Below are positions 4,436 to 5,840 of a stretch of DNA of 5,840 bases, in pieces. Source of the DNA: DASYYE01 sp035946955. GTDB lineage: Bacteria; Actinomycetota; Actinomycetes; Streptosporangiales; Streptosporangiaceae. Within the stretch, counting starts at the first letter, position 1. Every line of letters begins with the position of its first letter. The notes beneath the pieces are model-generated. The model saw nothing but the letters and a program-made list of their open reading frames with translations, made no database searches and was not told the DNA's origin. Both the position numbers and the translations under genes were made by a program. The DNA lies in NCBI GenBank assembly GCA_035946955.1, contig DASYYE010000322.1, positions 1 through 5,840 on the forward strand, read 5' to 3'.

Positions 4436-5175
4436 ATGGGATGGGTGCGCCGGATCAGGGACTGGGGTGCATTACGGCTCTGGGCTGCATGCCTGCTGGG
4501 TGTGCCCGCCGTGGGCGTGCTGCTCTGCACCTCGGCGGTTCCCGCTGCTGCGGAGTCTGGTGCCAGGCCAGCGGCGTCGTGCGTGACCACGCACCAAAAC
4601 GTCGAAGGCGACGACAACGGCCCAGGGCAGACGGCGTATGGCAACCAGGCCATGATCGCCACCAACAACCAGGGCACCCTGAACGGCACGCGGCGCAAGT
4701 GTCGCGGAGTCTGTTCATCTGGTTCAGCCCCGGCAACGACGTCGAAGTCGGCTGGGCCACAGGCGGGGCACCCATGAACCAGCCGAGCCTGTACGCCGAG
4801 TGGGTGGACAACGGCGCGGACAGCCTGCAGCAGTGGGCCGGGACGATCGGGGCCGGGGCCAACTGGCACTTCGAGGTCGACAATGCCCACGGGATCGGGA
4901 TCTGGAGGTTCTACTTCGACGGTGCTACCAGGCCCTTCAACTACTCCCCGACGATGCGGTTCAACCAGGGATGGGCACTGACCAACTCCGAGCGCCGCAA
5001 CACCTGTGACACCTTGTGGACCCACTTCTACGGGCTCCAGGACGCCACGTCGCTCACGCACTGGCAGCCGTGGGCGCAACTCGTGTGCTTTGCGGACACC
5101 GCACCGGGATGGAACATGGCCCAGGTCAGCAACAGCGAACTGTACGTCCAGAACAGCGGCGGTCATGTCTGCTAG
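4436..5175 (+). pseudogene. Secreted protein gene with a one-base frameshift
   Basis: The first frame (from ATG 4436) gives a signal peptide, with a basic start, a hydrophobic core at about 13-35 and a VPAAA cleavage site near 35-39. Then comes a mature segment with Cys49 and the motifs VEGDDNGPGQ and YGNQAMIATNNQGTLNG, up to Cys89. This frame then turns into unrelated sequence and stops at 4777. From about 4702 the protein-like sequence continues in the next frame (157 codons to TAG at 5173-5175): SLFIWFSPGNDVEVGW, many Trp and Tyr residues, and cysteines in NTCDTLW, LVCFAD and GGHVC. One missing base near 4702-4708 explains everything; restored, the product would have 246 aa. I see no slippery heptamer, so mutation or a sequence error is more likely than programmed shifting. 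An ATG at 4774 overlapping the first-frame stop could allow reinitiation. The function of this beta-rich secreted protein is unknown. Leu13 is TTA. Confidence 0.72.
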
Positions 5176-5188
5176 GGAGGACCGGCGA

Positions 5189-5716
5189 ATGAAGGCAAGA
5201 CTCCTGGTGGCCGCAGCCATCGCGGTGAGTGTCACCGCGTGCTCTGGACCTGGGCCCAACTCCGCGCCGGGGAGTGCCTCGGCCCCGGACTACAGCCGTC
5301 CGTTCCTGCACGAGAAACAGACGACACTCGCCGGTGCGCAGGCAGCAGCCGGCTTCCCCGTCCATGTGCCCAATGCTCCTCTGGCGGACGCCAAGACCCT
5401 GGCCAAGGTGTGGGTCAGCCCACCACTCCACCAGGTCGCCCTGGTCTTCGACAACGGGAAAGTAACAGTCATGATGTGGCCCGCCATCTACCACAACCCG
5501 ATGAGCTTCTTCAAGAAGTCCATGGCAGGCATCAACGCGAAGTCCCAGATCACCCAGGTCAACGGCTACCCCATGCTCGTCACCTTCCCCCACACCGACC
5601 CGGGCAGCCCCAACCCCGCCTGGGTCGAGTTCGACCTGCACGGGGTGGACACCAACATCGTCAGCCGGACCTACGGGACCGCCGCCCTGCTCGCCATCGC
5701 CCGGAGCATGACCTAG
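5189..5716 (+). CDS. Predicted lipoprotein, DUF4367-like C-terminus
   Basis: Exported 175-aa lipoprotein. A short signal peptide (basic MKAR, hydrophobic 5-15) ends in the lipobox VTAC, with Cys18 the lipidated residue, so the mature protein should be anchored on the outer face of the cytoplasmic membrane. A Ser/Gly/Pro/Ala-rich linker (19-34) follows, then a compact domain (about 45-175): AGAQAAAGFPVHVPN at 49-62, a beta-rich middle with DNGKVTVMMW (88-97), and an end of the pattern AWVEFDL... then LLAIARSM (167-174). That order resembles DUF4367-type envelope proteins, with the membrane-distal role unknown. The ATG at 5189 has GGGAGG (5175-5180) at an 8-nt spacing, overlapping the stop of the preceding gene; the two are 13 nt apart and surely one operon. 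No TTA codon is present. A terminator hairpin follows. Confidence 0.88.
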   Translation: MKARLLVAAAIAVSVTACSGPGPNSAPGSASAPDYSRPFLHEKQTTLAGAQAAAGFPVHVPNAPLADAKTLAKVWVSPPLHQVALVFDNGKVTVMMWPAIYHNPMSFFKKSMAGINAKSQITQVNGYPMLVTFPHTDPGSPNPAWVEFDLHGVDTNIVSRTYGTAALLAIARSMT

Positions 5717-5729
5717 CCACCCAGGCCGA

Positions 5730-5752
5730 GCCCGCTCCTTCTGCCAGCGGGC
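5730..5752 (+). terminator. Hairpin terminator after the lipoprotein gene
   Basis: GCCCGCT (5730-5736) and AGCGGGC (5746-5752) form a perfect 7-bp stem with a 9-nt loop, 13 nt after the stop codon. No T-tract follows, so it would be of the U-less type. Confidence 0.55.
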
Positions 5753-5766
5753 AACCGGAGGAGGTG

Positions 5767-5799
5767 ATGCCACCGAGGGTGACGTCAGTGAACCCCTGA
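5767..5799 (+). CDS. Ten-codon ORF with strong ribosome site
   Basis: GGAGGAGG (5757-5764) lies just before an ATG that opens a 10-aa reading frame (MPPRVTSVNP). The spacing is 2 nt from the nearest G or 5 nt from the first GGAGG. It could be a leader peptide for a gene beyond the window, or a chance site. The remaining bases to 5840 hold no longer frame that I can support. Confidence 0.2.
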   Translation: MPPRVTSVNP

Positions 5800-5840
5800 A
5801 ACCGAGATCAGCACCCCCGCCCACCCTAGGCTGCCAGGCC

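Noticed and set aside
4694..4712. Programmed -1 frameshift in the secreted-protein gene
   Set aside because: The direction fits, but there is no slippery heptamer or run of three equal bases in the right phase, and no clear downstream structure.
4255..5259. Long minus-strand ORF of 334 codons opposite the secreted-protein gene
   Set aside because: It is antisense to genes with clear signal peptides, lipobox and ribosome sites. Its translation is Pro/Arg/Val-rich without a domain, as expected from GC-driven open frames.
5780..5787. TGACGTCA perfect palindrome
   Set aside because: Eight bases alone are expected by chance and nothing around it supports an operator.
5126..5824. Minus-strand ORF of 232 codons opposite the lipoprotein gene
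   Set aside because: It is Gly/Val/Arg-rich, has no ribosome site or family signature, and is fully antisense to the well-supported lipoprotein.

Overview
The window is GC-rich (estimated by eye at about two thirds GC), with GTG starts, strong AGGAGG-type ribosome sites, U-less hairpins and actinobacterial protein families: a DUF4232-like secreted protein, a long XRE regulator with a helical C-terminus, a short RsbW-type ATPase, and a lipoprotein with a clear lipobox. This points to a filamentous actinomycete (Streptomycetales or Streptosporangiales type). Nothing fixes the genus. There is no tRNA, rRNA, CRISPR array, transposase or integrase.

Layout. The left third (1-1907) reads mainly on the minus strand: a DUF4232-like exported protein (17-604), a doubtful Cys/Gly/Trp-rich ORF (845-1249), and a probable two-helix membrane protein (1476-1907). 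Between the last two lies a region rich in dyads, including two CATAC/GTATG palindromes exactly 21 bp apart (1267-1307) just upstream of the 1249 start. A 294-bp region (1908-2201) separates this block from the plus-strand genes and holds a TCAC-N5-GTGA element.

The centre (2202-4356) is a plus-strand regulatory module: a 405-aa XRE-type DNA-binding protein, then a 93-aa protein of unknown function, a 40-codon leader ORF, and a 152-aa GHKL-type (anti-sigma-like) ATPase. The last three are packed end to end (TAG directly followed by GTG, then an ATGA overlap). A 9-bp hairpin can hide the ribosome site of the ATPase and would be opened by translation of the leader ORF. A TCAC/GTGA palindrome upstream of the 93-aa gene is a possible target of the XRE protein.

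The right part (4436-5716) encodes two exported proteins on the plus strand: a secreted protein whose reading frame is broken by one missing base near 4702-4708, and 13 nt further on a 175-aa lipoprotein, followed by a hairpin terminator. A plausible reading is a DNA-binding regulator and an ATP-binding switch protein next to cell-envelope genes. A direct link between them is inference. Four of the genes (membrane protein, 93-aa protein, ATPase, secreted protein) each carry one TTA leucine codon, which in Streptomyces would place them under bldA control.
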